Shown in pieces: positions 1-6,139 of a DNA stretch of 10,494 nucleotides. Location of the stretch: the NCBI GenBank assembly GCA_963735955.1, contig CAVTND010000023.1, positions 1 to 10,494 on the forward strand, in the 5' to 3' direction. Source of the stretch: CAVTND01 sp963735955. Lineage in GTDB: Bacteria > Pseudomonadota > Gammaproteobacteria > Burkholderiales > Burkholderiaceae_F. The notes under the pieces are model-generated. The model saw only the letters and a program-made list of their open reading frames with translations, searched no databases and was not told the DNA's origin. Position numbers and translations under genes: made by a program. The stretch's first letter is position 1, and each line of letters starts with the position of its first letter.

Positions 1-722
1 AGCGCGCGTCGCCTGTTAGCTTCGCCGGACCGAAACGGATCGTGCCGCTGCCGATCGATATTCCGGACCTGCCGCGCATCGACGTGGTGATGATTTCGCA
101 CAACCACTTCGACCATCTGGACGCAGACTCGGTGGCGCGCCTCGCCGCGATGCCCCAGGGCAGCCCGCGCTTCCTGGTGCCGCGGGGATTGAAGGCGTGG
201 TTCGCGAACCTTGGCATCACGCGCGTCGATAAAGACGACTGGTGGCAGGAAACGCGCGAGGGCGAGCTGCGGATCACCTTCGTGCCGGTGCAGCACTGGA
301 GCAAGCGCAGTCTGACCGACGCCGATCAGACGCTGTGGGGCGGCTGGGTCGTGGAGGGCGAAGGGCTGAAACTGATCCACACCGGCGACACCGGTTACTC
401 GAAGGACTTCGGCGATATCGGCAAGCGGCTCGGACCGTTCGACATGGCCTTCATTCCGATCGGCGCCTATGCGCCGCGCTGGTTCATGAAGGTCATGCAC
501 CTCGACGTTCCCGAGGCCGTGCAGGTGCGGGCCGATCTTGGCGCCGAACGCGCGATCGGGATGCATTGGGGCACGTTCGAGTCGCTGGCCGACGAGCCGC
601 TCGATGAACCACCGGTGGTGCTGGCACAGCAGCGACTGGAGCGCGGGCTCACGCCGGTGCAGTTCGACGTGCTCAAGATCGGCGAGACGCGTCGGCTGGA
701 GCGGGTCGTGTCGAAAAATTGA
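1..722 (+). CDS. MBL-fold metallo-hydrolase, NAPE-PLD/UlaG-like (5' end outside window)
   Basis: The reading frame is already open at the left edge (first full codon at position 3) and reads RASPVSFAGPKRIVP, typical of the conserved region ahead of the metal motif in this family. The GTG at 42 is therefore internal and the true start lies upstream of the window. The zinc-binding HxHxDH motif is seen in SHNHFDHLD (99-119). Later metal-ligand regions are IHTGDTGYSKDF and the C-terminal GMHWGTFESLADEPLDEPP. This pattern is characteristic of metallo-beta-lactamase-fold proteins resembling N-acylphosphatidylethanolamine phospholipase D and UlaG lactonase. Bacterial members are usually annotated only as hydrolases and the substrate cannot be read from sequence. 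No signal peptide can be judged because the N-terminus is missing. The gene ends 21 bases before the convergent stop of the acyltransferase frame. Confidence 0.9.
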   Translation, partial: RASPVSFAGPKRIVPLPIDIPDLPRIDVVMISHNHFDHLDADSVARLAAMPQGSPRFLVPRGLKAWFANLGITRVDKDDWWQETREGELRITFVPVQHWSKRSLTDADQTLWGGWVVEGEGLKLIHTGDTGYSKDFGDIGKRLGPFDMAFIPIGAYAPRWFMKVMHLDVPEAVQVRADLGAERAIGMHWGTFESLADEPLDEPPVVLAQQRLERGLTPVQFDVLKIGETRRLERVVSKN

Positions 723-743
723 CCCGATACCCAGCCGGCGCTC

Positions 744-1882
744 TCAAACAGGCCGAACCGAAGGATCGGCTCCGGTCCCTGACTTTGTTCCCTTTTCGGT
801 CAGTCGTCTGGCAAGCCGGTTCGACGGGCGCTCCACCAGCAAATAGCTCGCGGAAGCGAAAGCGACCGTGATCGCGGTGGCCAGAGCGGAATAGACAAAT
901 AGCGATGCCGGAAAAGAGAGGTCGGGAGTTCTGGAAACCAGGAGAAGAGCGGATACATGACGACCGGATGAAGAAGGTAGATTGAATAACTGATCGTCCC
1001 AAGCCACACCAGAGGCCGTGGCCAGCGACTGCCCAGGAACAGGAACACTGCGAACAGGATCAAACCCCAGAGAGTTCCGCGCTCTGCGACGAAAGCGACC
1101 AGGTCGGGCAGTTTGCGCAGTCCGCCGTAGGCTGCACGGCCGAACACGAGCAGAGTGGTCACAATGACCGGCCAGGTCATCCACGCCCTCAGCTTTTCAG
1201 CGGAAGTCGCGTTCGGGTCGTACGAGTGGCGCAGCAGGCTGCCCCACAGCATGATCGAGAGGCACAAGGGGAGATCGGCCCAATGAGCCTGGCCTGTCGT
1301 CCACGTGACGAGCTCGCGGAATTGCAGTCCGGGGATGAGCGAGAGCATGAAGATCAGCGCAACGATCAGGCGCGTGTCGCGCAGTTTCCCGACAAGGAAA
1401 AGGACGACTACCAGCAGATAGAACATGAACTCGATCTCGAGGGTCCAGAAGTGACCCATGGCGGACTCAACGCCAAACAGCGTAGGCAGCATGGTCAGAT
1501 TGGCAAGCAGCGCTGCCGGTTCTACTTGCCTGCCCAGAGGGACCCATATCGCCAGATAGGTGAACAGCACTGTGAGCCAGTACGCGGGATAGAGACGAAA
1601 GAATCGCTTGATCGCAAATTGCCAGGTACCGAGGCCCTTCGGTTCCCGGATGGTGGACGCTACGACAAAGCCGCTGATCGCAAAGAAGGCAACGACTCCG
1701 GCCCGCCCCAGATGCAGAAACGCCGGCACATCCGCCGCCAGCGTGCCGTGGGCGCTGATGCTTGGCACCTGCACGAATAGCTGGCTTGCGTGCAACCAGA
1801 CCACAAGCAGTGCTGCTATGCCGCGCAGCACGTCGATGTTTTGATAGCGGGCATCCGCGGGCTGGCTCAATTGATGCAACAT
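744..1882 (-). CDS. Acyltransferase 3 (OafA-type) integral membrane protein, apparent frameshift near C-terminus
   Basis: Acyltransferase-3 proteins move acyl groups (often acetyl) onto surface glycans or other extracytoplasmic acceptors. Family marks are NIDVLRGIAALLVVWLHAS at the N-terminus (Arg20 and His31 match the conserved R/H), FFAISGFVV and AIKRFFRLYPAYW, followed by about ten hydrophobic segments. The start at 1882 has an AGAG-like Shine-Dalgarno about 7 nt upstream. As read, the frame gives 360 residues, stops at 800, and ends in an Arg/Ser/Pro-rich tail after ELPTSLF. A neighbouring frame instead supplies PASLFVYSALATAITVAF and then YLLVERPSNRLARRL, the expected last helix and end, stopping at 744. 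One missing base in the A-run at 912-915 (T-run on the coding strand) would join them into about 379 residues, a usual family length. This is either a sequence error or a real mutation that removes the final helix. Confidence 0.88.
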
Positions 1883-2113
1883 CGATTCACTCTTCGCGGC
1901 GGTCGGATTCGTGGTCCAAGCGTCTTGGTCTTCTCGGTCCCGACGTAGAGCAGCTCAAGTAACGCGCATCGGCCGGATCGGCGGGTCAGAGTATCTCAAA
2001 GCGCCACGGTAGGCGGCAGACAGGCCAATGGGCGCGACCGAGTGGCATCTACCTTAAGATCAAAGCTGCTCGCACTCCGCGCGGGTGGCCTTCGCTAGGT
2101 GGAGGGCGGCGCC

Positions 2114-4375
2114 ATGGCAGACAGTTTCTGGAAAGCGCTGGGATCAAAGCTCGTCGAGACTGGTGCGGCGTACCTGCAGCAGGTGCGCGTGGTCAACGAG
2201 CTGAAGCAGCTTTCACCTGAGGAAGCGCGTGCGCGCTTCACGAAGTATGTGCAAGGACTGTCGAGCACAGCGCGGTCCGGTTTCGCGGTGACTCTGGCCA
2301 CGCTGGCCAACAGCGAAAAGAGTGCTGAAGCCAGGCGCTTCATTGAGTCACTGCGCGCTGCGCTCGCCAATCCGAACGCAGCTCTGGCCTCGGCGCCGGC
2401 CGTCGCAGCCAGGGCGCCCGAGACCCCTCTTCGGCCTGGCTTCGAGGATGACCTGCAGCGCACCGCCGACTGGTACGAGTTGGAAGGCGATCGGCGCGAG
2501 ACCGTCGTCAGCGACTACCTGAAAGCACTCAACATTGGCGGGCTCGAGAGCCTGCGCACGAACCTCGAGCGGATGGAGGGCAACTGCGCGGCGAATATCC
2601 ATGACCACCGCGAAAATGAAGCCCGCATTGCGGGCGGACGCTTCATCGAGGACCAGATCGACTATCGGATGTCAGTGCTGAGGACCGGCCAACACGACCC
2701 GAACTGGTCGCGCCAGCTTCAGGAGCTTGAGGGCTGGGCGCGGTGGTACGACGCCTTGCACAGTGTCGTCTCAAAGAAGATCGAGGAACGGCGTCGCCCT
2801 GCGGCGCCCGCTCCCGCGCCAGCCGTAGTGCAGGAGCGCAGCGCGGAGATGAGCGCGCTCGATGGCATGAAGCGGTTGCTGGAGGAGCAGCTCGCGAGCG
2901 GCGGGGTGCGTGGTGAGCGCGCGGTGGCCTTGCGCCGAACGCTTGAAAAAATGGAGGCCCTGCTCGCCGCCAAGGGCCGCGATGAAATCAGCGCAGACGA
3001 GGCCATGATTCGATTTCAACAACTCGCTCGCGACATCGCTCCGATGTTCGCCGACCCCGGCCCGTCACGACGAGCAGCTCGCGGTAGCCCTCTGCTCAAA
3101 GAGATCGATTCCTACGCCGGAGCGATGAAGGCCGCGCTCACGCTCGAGCTGATGCCGCCGCCGCCCTCCGCCACGGCCGAAGCCGTGGCTGCAGTGCTGG
3201 GCGATATCCGGGAGTTTCAGGAAAAAGTCGCGGACGTGACAGACGATGAGGAACTCGCGCAGCTTGAACATACCCTGCTGCGCCCGGCCGCGCGCGTGCG
3301 CCATGAACTGGCCCTGACGCGCCATGCATTGATCGCGCGTCCACTGTGGGAAAGTGTTGACTACTTGCCTGTCGTCAATGCGATCGCCTATTCAGGTGCG
3401 GCGGACCTGCAGCAGCAAGTCGAAGCCGCCCTTGCCTCGCGTCGGCTTACGGTTCTCAATTCCAAGCGGCTGCAGAACCTGGGCCAGGTGCGCTGGGACG
3501 AGCTCAATGCCTGCCATGTCGCAATGTTCGACCTGCGCGGTGCCAGCGAAATCGCGGCCTTGGCGACGAAATTTCCCAAGCGGGCGCGCGAACTCGCAGC
3601 GGCTGCGTACGAGCTCGGTCTCGCTTTCGCGCTCGGCAAGCCGGTTGTCGTGATCGGCGCCGCGGGCGAGACGATGCCGTTTGACGTTGATCTATCGCCG
3701 CTGACGCTCGACGGCAGCGACGACGATGCCGCGCTGCTCCGGCAGGCGGTCGATGAGGCGTTCTATGTGCTGCAGCGAAGCGGCCGCGACTCCTCAATCG
3801 GCGAAAGCGTCGCTTTCCTCGACCAACTGACCGCCGGCCACGAAAAGCGCAGAGCATTCGAAGGCATGGGCTGGCTTGATCCGGCGCTGGCGAAAGACCC
3901 GGCCGGTTTTGCCGCGAAGGCCGCGCAACTGATTTCGGCGCTGCCCGCACCACCCTGGCGGCTGCTGCGCCCGGCCTGGCCCGCGGCATATCCCGACCCG
4001 GAAAAGAAGCGCTGCTTCCACGTCATGCCGTTTGGTCCGGACTGGGCCAACGAGGTGCGCGACGTCGCGCGCATGTTTTGCGAGGAACGCGGAATCGTCT
4101 ACCGGCGTGGCGACGAGGCCGAAGAAGGCAGGATCATCCACGCGATCTGGGACGACCTGTGCCGCGCCAGCATCGTGCTGGTCGATCTCACCGGTGCCAA
4201 TCTGAATGTGATGATCGAACTCGGCATGGCCCACGCCATCGGCCGTCCGGTACTCGCGGTGCGGCGCGCCGATGCGGTCGATGTGCGGCCCAAGAACATT
4301 GAAAAGCTGCGAGTACTGAGCTACGAATCGCCGAGCCAGTTGATGTCGCTGCTGCTCACCAAGCTACCGGTTTGA
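2114..4375 (+). CDS. Large protein with two nucleoside-deoxyribosyltransferase/TIR-like Rossmann domains
   Basis: I prefer the ATG at 2114 (753 residues) over the in-frame GTG at 2099, because a GGAGG Shine-Dalgarno at 2101-2105 lies 8 nt before it. Residues about 1-410 look mainly helical and charged, with an Ala/Pro-rich linker near 230-245 and coiled-coil-like stretches after it. The C-terminal domain (about 631-753) reads CFHVMPFGPDW, then GRIIHAIWDDL, VLVDLTGANLNVMIELG and MAHAIGRPVLAV. This is the pattern of nucleoside 2-deoxyribosyltransferase-like/TIR-like domains, with Asp691 and Glu702 in the places of conserved residues. Residues about 415-535 carry a weaker copy: WDELNACHVAMFDLRG, then AYELGLAFALGKPVVVIG, with Asp473 and Glu500. 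Such domains often cleave or bind nucleotides or NAD and recur in bacterial conflict systems, but no activity is shown here. No membrane segment or signal peptide is visible. The gene appears to be transcribed alone. Confidence 0.85.
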   Translation: MADSFWKALGSKLVETGAAYLQQVRVVNELKQLSPEEARARFTKYVQGLSSTARSGFAVTLATLANSEKSAEARRFIESLRAALANPNAALASAPAVAARAPETPLRPGFEDDLQRTADWYELEGDRRETVVSDYLKALNIGGLESLRTNLERMEGNCAANIHDHRENEARIAGGRFIEDQIDYRMSVLRTGQHDPNWSRQLQELEGWARWYDALHSVVSKKIEERRRPAAPAPAPAVVQERSAEMSALDGMKRLLEEQLASGGVRGERAVALRRTLEKMEALLAAKGRDEISADEAMIRFQQLARDIAPMFADPGPSRRAARGSPLLKEIDSYAGAMKAALTLELMPPPPSATAEAVAAVLGDIREFQEKVADVTDDEELAQLEHTLLRPAARVRHELALTRHALIARPLWESVDYLPVVNAIAYSGAADLQQQVEAALASRRLTVLNSKRLQNLGQVRWDELNACHVAMFDLRGASEIAALATKFPKRARELAAAAYELGLAFALGKPVVVIGAAGETMPFDVDLSPLTLDGSDDDAALLRQAVDEAFYVLQRSGRDSSIGESVAFLDQLTAGHEKRRAFEGMGWLDPALAKDPAGFAAKAAQLISALPAPPWRLLRPAWPAAYPDPEKKRCFHVMPFGPDWANEVRDVARMFCEERGIVYRRGDEAEEGRIIHAIWDDLCRASIVLVDLTGANLNVMIELGMAHAIGRPVLAVRRADAVDVRPKNIEKLRVLSYESPSQLMSLLLTKLPV

Positions 4376-4483
4376 GCGCGGTCACTGGTGTTACCTTGCC
4401 GTCTTCCGTCGTGTGTTGAGTTAGCAGATAGATCGACCAGTCTGCTCGTAGCCAAAGCGACGAGCTTGAGCAGTTCCGACCCG

Positions 4484-4518
4484 CCGGGGATCGCTCCGTG
4501 TTGCTGAGCGATCCCCGG
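4484..4518. other. Perfect 12-bp inverted repeat (stem-loop)
   Basis: The arms CCGGGGATCGCT (4484-4495) and AGCGATCCCCGG (4507-4518) are exact reverse complements around an 11-base loop. It begins 109 bases after the stop codon of the TIR-like gene, so it may help end or stabilise that transcript. There is no T-run on either side, so it does not look like a standard intrinsic terminator. A binding site or RNA processing element is also possible. Confidence 0.55.
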
Positions 4519-4594
4519 TACAGCAACAACACCCTGCAGCCATCGCTTGCGATGTCGGACCGCTGCTCCGCAGACGCGTACGTCGCCTGCGAAA

Positions 4595-4628
4595 CCGGGA
4601 TGCGCCGTCCGTGGCGCTTTCATCCCGG
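4595..4628 (+). promoter_or_regulatory. Candidate 5'-leader hairpin next to a strong Shine-Dalgarno
   Basis: The outer arms CCGGGATG (4595-4602) and CATCCCGG (4621-4628) pair perfectly. The inner arms CGCC (4603-4606) and GGCG (4613-4616) pair around loop GTCCGT, leaving a 4-base CTTT bulge on the 3' side. The 3' arm runs straight into the GGGAGGAG Shine-Dalgarno (4627-4634) of the ATG at 4641 and shares its first two G bases. It could modulate ribosome access. I could not match it to a known riboswitch class, so this is an inference from structure and position only. Confidence 0.35.
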
Positions 4629-4640
4629 GAGGAGAATTCA

Positions 4641-4721
4641 ATGGCCTCAAAACTATTCGTGCCGGTGGTGTCCGGCGATCTCGCGCACGACTTATCGGTG
4701 CACTCGATCCACTTCCCTTGA
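4641..4721 (+). CDS. Possible 26-residue micro-ORF with strong ribosome binding site
   Basis: The ATG at 4641 follows GGGAGGAG with about 8 bases between GGAGG and the start, one of the best Shine-Dalgarno sequences in the window. The frame reads MASKLFVPVVSGDLAHDLSV and stops after six more residues, at 4719-4721. The peptide has no clear membrane helix and I recognise no family. It could be a real small protein, a leader peptide controlled by the hairpin just upstream, or the start of a longer gene destroyed by a frameshift. Neither alternative frame downstream gives a convincing continuation. Evidence for translation is the start context alone. Confidence 0.35.
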   Translation: MASKLFVPVVSGDLAHDLSVHSIHFP

Positions 4722-4821
4722 GCGTCAACTGCTTGCCGCGCCACCCATCCGATGACTACGGGGCACGCTCGCGCGGGTTCCGAGGTATTTGGGCTGCTCC
4801 CCCTCGGCAAGGTAAGCTCGA

Positions 4822-5124
4822 TCAAAGATCGCAGGCCTCCTGGAATCGCCCTCGGTGGCCGGCGCACCTGAGAATCTGTGCGCCGGACATCGACGACGCG
4901 GCGGTCGAACGGCCAGCCAATTGCTTGCCTTCATGCTGCTTCGCCTGCGCGGCCTGCTTGATCTCGGCCGCCTGCGGGGCTTTCGCTCCGTAGACCTGCG
5001 CCACGTAGTCGCTAACTGGCGCAACTTTGGGCTCGACGTAAGCGGCGATGCCGATGATCACGGCGCCGGCGATAACTGCAGCGATCGCCACGTAGGCAAT
5101 CCAATGCGCTTGCTCGCGTTTCAT
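4822..5124 (-). CDS. Small single-pass membrane protein, unknown function
   Basis: The start at 5124 is set by a GGGAGGTGA Shine-Dalgarno 6 nt upstream, close to ideal. The 100-residue product begins MKREQAHWIAYVAIAAVIAG, and the hydrophobic stretch from about residue 9 to 29 (ending near IIGIAAYV) forms one transmembrane helix or an uncleaved signal anchor. The short basic N-terminus suggests it stays in the cytoplasm with the rest outside. After the helix comes an Ala/Lys/Gln-rich, probably helical segment (about residues 45-70). The last 25 residues are less convincing and cover an inverted repeat at 4859-4886. No family is recognised. The gene lies downstream of the 56-residue peptide gene on the same strand, separated by an intrinsic terminator with no obvious promoter of its own. 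It may be expressed by read-through, as seen for immunity or export genes behind peptide precursors, but that role is only inferred. Confidence 0.7.
   Translation of the reverse strand: MKREQAHWIAYVAIAAVIAGAVIIGIAAYVEPKVAPVSDYVAQVYGAKAPQAAEIKQAAQAKQHEGKQLAGRSTAASSMSGAQILRCAGHRGRFQEACDL
4859..4886. other. Perfect 9-bp inverted repeat
   Basis: The arms CCGGCGCAC (4859-4867) and GTGCGCCGG (4878-4886) pair exactly around a 10-base loop. It falls inside the 3' end of the small membrane-protein frame. Neither side has a T-run. It may mark where that gene's transcript is stabilised, or mean that the true end of the gene lies earlier than the frame suggests. Confidence 0.4.
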
Positions 5125-5145
5125 GGCTCACCTCCCAGAACTGTT

Positions 5146-5187
5146 CAAGAAAACAAAAAGGCCCGGATGCTTGCGCGATCCGGGCCT
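5146..5187 (-). terminator. Intrinsic (rho-independent) terminator after the peptide gene
   Basis: The arms AGGCCCGGAT (5159-5168) and ATCCGGGCCT (5178-5187) form a perfect 10-bp stem with a 9-base loop. On the minus strand the stem is followed by TTTTTGTTTTCTTG (5159 down to 5146), a classic U-rich tail. The plus-strand side has no T-run, so it acts on minus-strand transcripts. It begins 26 bases after the stop of the 56-residue peptide gene and before the membrane-protein gene, where it may act as a full stop or a partial attenuator. Confidence 0.88.
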
Positions 5188-5213
5188 GTGGGCCGTGAAA
5201 CGGGAGATGGCGC

Positions 5214-5384
5214 TTAGGTGCGTCCACCTCCACCCGGATCGATCGTGCTCAGTGCGGCATTCGCCATGGCAGGCAGTCCTTGTTTGAAGCCACCCACGAT
5301 TTCGCGCCGGAACAGCGACGCGCACGAACCCGTCGCGGCTTGTTGCCGCAGCAGATTGGTGTGAGTTTTGTGGTTGAGCCTCAT
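5214..5384 (-). CDS. 56-residue peptide gene, unknown function
   Basis: The frame runs from ATG at 5384 to TAA at 5214 and has a GGAG Shine-Dalgarno 9 nt upstream of its start. It starts MRLNHKTHTNLLRQQAATGS, has a single Cys at residue 21, then SLFRREIVGG ending at residue 32. The last part is Ala/Gly-rich and ends STIDPGGGGRT. It sits between a near-consensus promoter (5481-5508) and an intrinsic terminator (5146-5187), which together make a complete monocistronic unit. No membrane helix is visible. The GG at 31-32 after Ile at the -4 position faintly recalls double-glycine leaders of secreted peptides, but the usual acidic/Leu pattern is not matched and no modification or export enzyme is nearby. 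The product could be a secreted peptide precursor, a regulator or a stress protein. The gene is well supported; the function is not. Confidence 0.65.
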   Translation of the reverse strand: MRLNHKTHTNLLRQQAATGSCASLFRREIVGGFKQGLPAMANAALSTIDPGGGGRT

Positions 5385-5480
5385 GAATCAAGTCTCCGAA
5401 GGCGTTTTAGTTGCTCTTGCTGCGCAGTGTTGCCGTGTGCGCCCGGATTGCTCGCAACGGCCAAACTTCACATGGCACGC

Positions 5481-5508
5481 ATGATAAACATGGCTTTATC
5501 TTTGTCAA
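5481..5508 (-). promoter_or_regulatory. Sigma70-type promoter for the 56-residue peptide gene
   Basis: Read on the minus strand, a perfect -35 box TTGACA (5508-5503) is followed after 16 bases by TATCAT (5486-5481), a five-of-six match to TATAAT. Predicted transcription starts near 5474, giving a leader of about 90 bases before the ATG at 5384. The surrounding DNA is clearly more AT-rich than the rest of the window. Confidence 0.75.
5483..5500. promoter_or_regulatory. Palindromic operator GATAAA-N6-TTTATC inside the promoter
   Basis: GATAAA (5483-5488) and TTTATC (5495-5500) are exact inverted arms around CATGGC. The palindrome fills the spacer between the -35 and -10 boxes and overlaps the -10 box, so a bound protein would block RNA polymerase. 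Its 18-bp size suits a dimeric XRE-type repressor. The repressor encoded immediately upstream is the obvious candidate, by inference from position. Confidence 0.6.
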
Positions 5509-5526
5509 TCCCCATTGATGAAAATT

Positions 5527-5967
5527 CTAGCGTTGCCGCCTCTTTGCATCACGTGAATCTGCGGCATTTTTCGCCAGTTCACCTTCCAGGAGCTCGAGCA
5601 TTCGCTGTTTGACTCTTTCCGGATTGATCCGGTAACAGGTTAGTAGCATTTGCACGAGAAAGCGTTCGTCTGCCGTGGCCGGCACCGCGGCCGGTCGTTC
5701 TCGATGGTCGTCCTCCCGCGCCTCCTGGTCCAGCCAGCCCAGGGGTTTGCCACACAGGGACTCGAACTGGCGCGCAAGTGTTTCGCCGATCTGGCGATTG
5801 CGGCTCTTGAGCTGGCTCCAGTAGGACGGCGAGATCCGCAGTTGCTCGGCGAAGCGGGCGTCGAGGCCCTTCAGATCGTCGCCAGCGGGGCCGACGATCG
5901 TCGAAGTCTTCAACTGCTCGAATAGCCCAAGCGTGTTTGCGAGGCGGACGTCGGCAAGGTCGGACAT
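5527..5967 (-). CDS. XRE-family helix-turn-helix transcriptional regulator
   Basis: This 146-residue protein carries a Cro/CI-like DNA-binding domain at about residues 32-80. The first helix of the motif is in RFAEQLRI (38-45) and the recognition helix in SPSYWSQLKS (46-55), followed by RQIGETLARQFESLCGKPLGWLD. The last part, with the Trp-Leu-Asp ending, is typical of this family. The C-terminal part (about 98-132) is helical and Leu-rich, possibly for dimerisation, and ends in a basic tail. There is no peptidase or ligand-binding domain, so it looks like a small constitutive repressor. No Shine-Dalgarno precedes ATG 5967. A TATCAT box ends 6 nt before it, which would make the mRNA leaderless, as for some phage-type repressors. 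It lies upstream of the peptide gene on the same strand and divergent from the cyclase gene. Likely targets are the palindrome at 5483-5500 and its own start region. Confidence 0.82.
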   Translation of the reverse strand: MSDLADVRLANTLGLFEQLKTSTIVGPAGDDLKGLDARFAEQLRISPSYWSQLKSRNRQIGETLARQFESLCGKPLGWLDQEAREDDHRERPAAVPATADERFLVQMLLTCYRINPERVKQRMLELLEGELAKNAADSRDAKRRQR

Positions 5968-5973
5968 CTGCCA

Positions 5974-5993
5974 ATGATAAAGCGGTCTTGCTC
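5974..5993 (-). promoter_or_regulatory. Candidate repressor promoter with degenerate operator
   Basis: On the minus strand TATCAT (5979-5974) lies just ahead of the ATG at 5967 and could be a -10 box; no good -35 box is visible. GATAAA at 5976-5981 repeats one arm of the palindrome at 5483-5500. Six bases on, TTGCTC (5988-5993) matches four of six bases of the other arm. The two sites agree at 12 of 18 positions. Part of the likeness may simply reflect both being -10 boxes. Confidence 0.4.
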
Positions 5994-6139
5994 ATGGAAC
6001 TGCATCCGCCTTTCCATCGACCGGTCTAATGCCACCGGGGTCTGCCAAAGGCGCAGACATCGGAGGGGCCGGCATTGGCCATCGGTTGCAGTGATGCCGC
6101 AGTAACATCAGCTTGCCTCCCGATTGACGATCCCAAGAC

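Larger units (their letters stand above)
4376..4821. other. Gene-poor interval with two stem-loops and one micro-ORF
   Basis: This is the 446 bases between the stop of the TIR-like gene and the stop of the small membrane-protein gene. Longer open frames exist on both strands here, but they are Arg/Ser/Cys/Pro-rich, have no convincing ribosome binding site and resemble no family I recognise. What stands out is a 12-bp perfect stem-loop at 4484-4518, a second hairpin at 4595-4628 and a 26-codon ORF at 4641. Nothing notable is seen at 4722-4821. Confidence 0.5.

Noticed and set aside
912..919. Programmed -1 frameshifting in the acyltransferase
   Set aside because: The direction fits, but the coding-strand sequence TCT CTT TTC is not a proper X XXY YYZ slippery heptamer, and the family does not use frameshifting to my knowledge. 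A base loss is simpler.
1226..1780. 184-codon plus-strand frame inside the acyltransferase gene
   Set aside because: Antisense shadow of a clear membrane protein; its Gln/Arg/Asp-rich sequence has no domain and no ribosome binding site.
4421..4867. 148-codon frames on both strands in the gene-poor stretch (minus 4421-4867, plus 4547-4993)
   Set aside because: Arg/Ser/Cys/Pro-rich translations typical of noncoding GC-rich frames, with no ribosome binding site and with overlap of the better supported small membrane-protein gene.
5031..5124. Signal-peptide or lipoprotein reading of the small membrane protein
   Set aside because: There is no lipobox Cys and no clear signal-peptidase site after the hydrophobic stretch, so a retained membrane anchor fits better.
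5214..5384. Calling the 56-residue product a lasso peptide, lanthipeptide or double-glycine bacteriocin
   Set aside because: No modification enzyme, protease or exporter is encoded in the window, and the leader motif match is only partial.
5128..5391. 87-codon minus-strand frame overlapping the 56-residue peptide gene
   Set aside because: It runs through the intrinsic terminator and is Arg/His-rich in an off frame; the 56-codon frame has the correctly placed Shine-Dalgarno and stops before the terminator.
6040..6058. Inverted repeat GTCTGC-N7-GCAGAC between the repressor and cyclase genes
   Set aside because: Only 6-bp arms, no matching copy elsewhere and no promoter elements near it; could be chance in GC-rich DNA.
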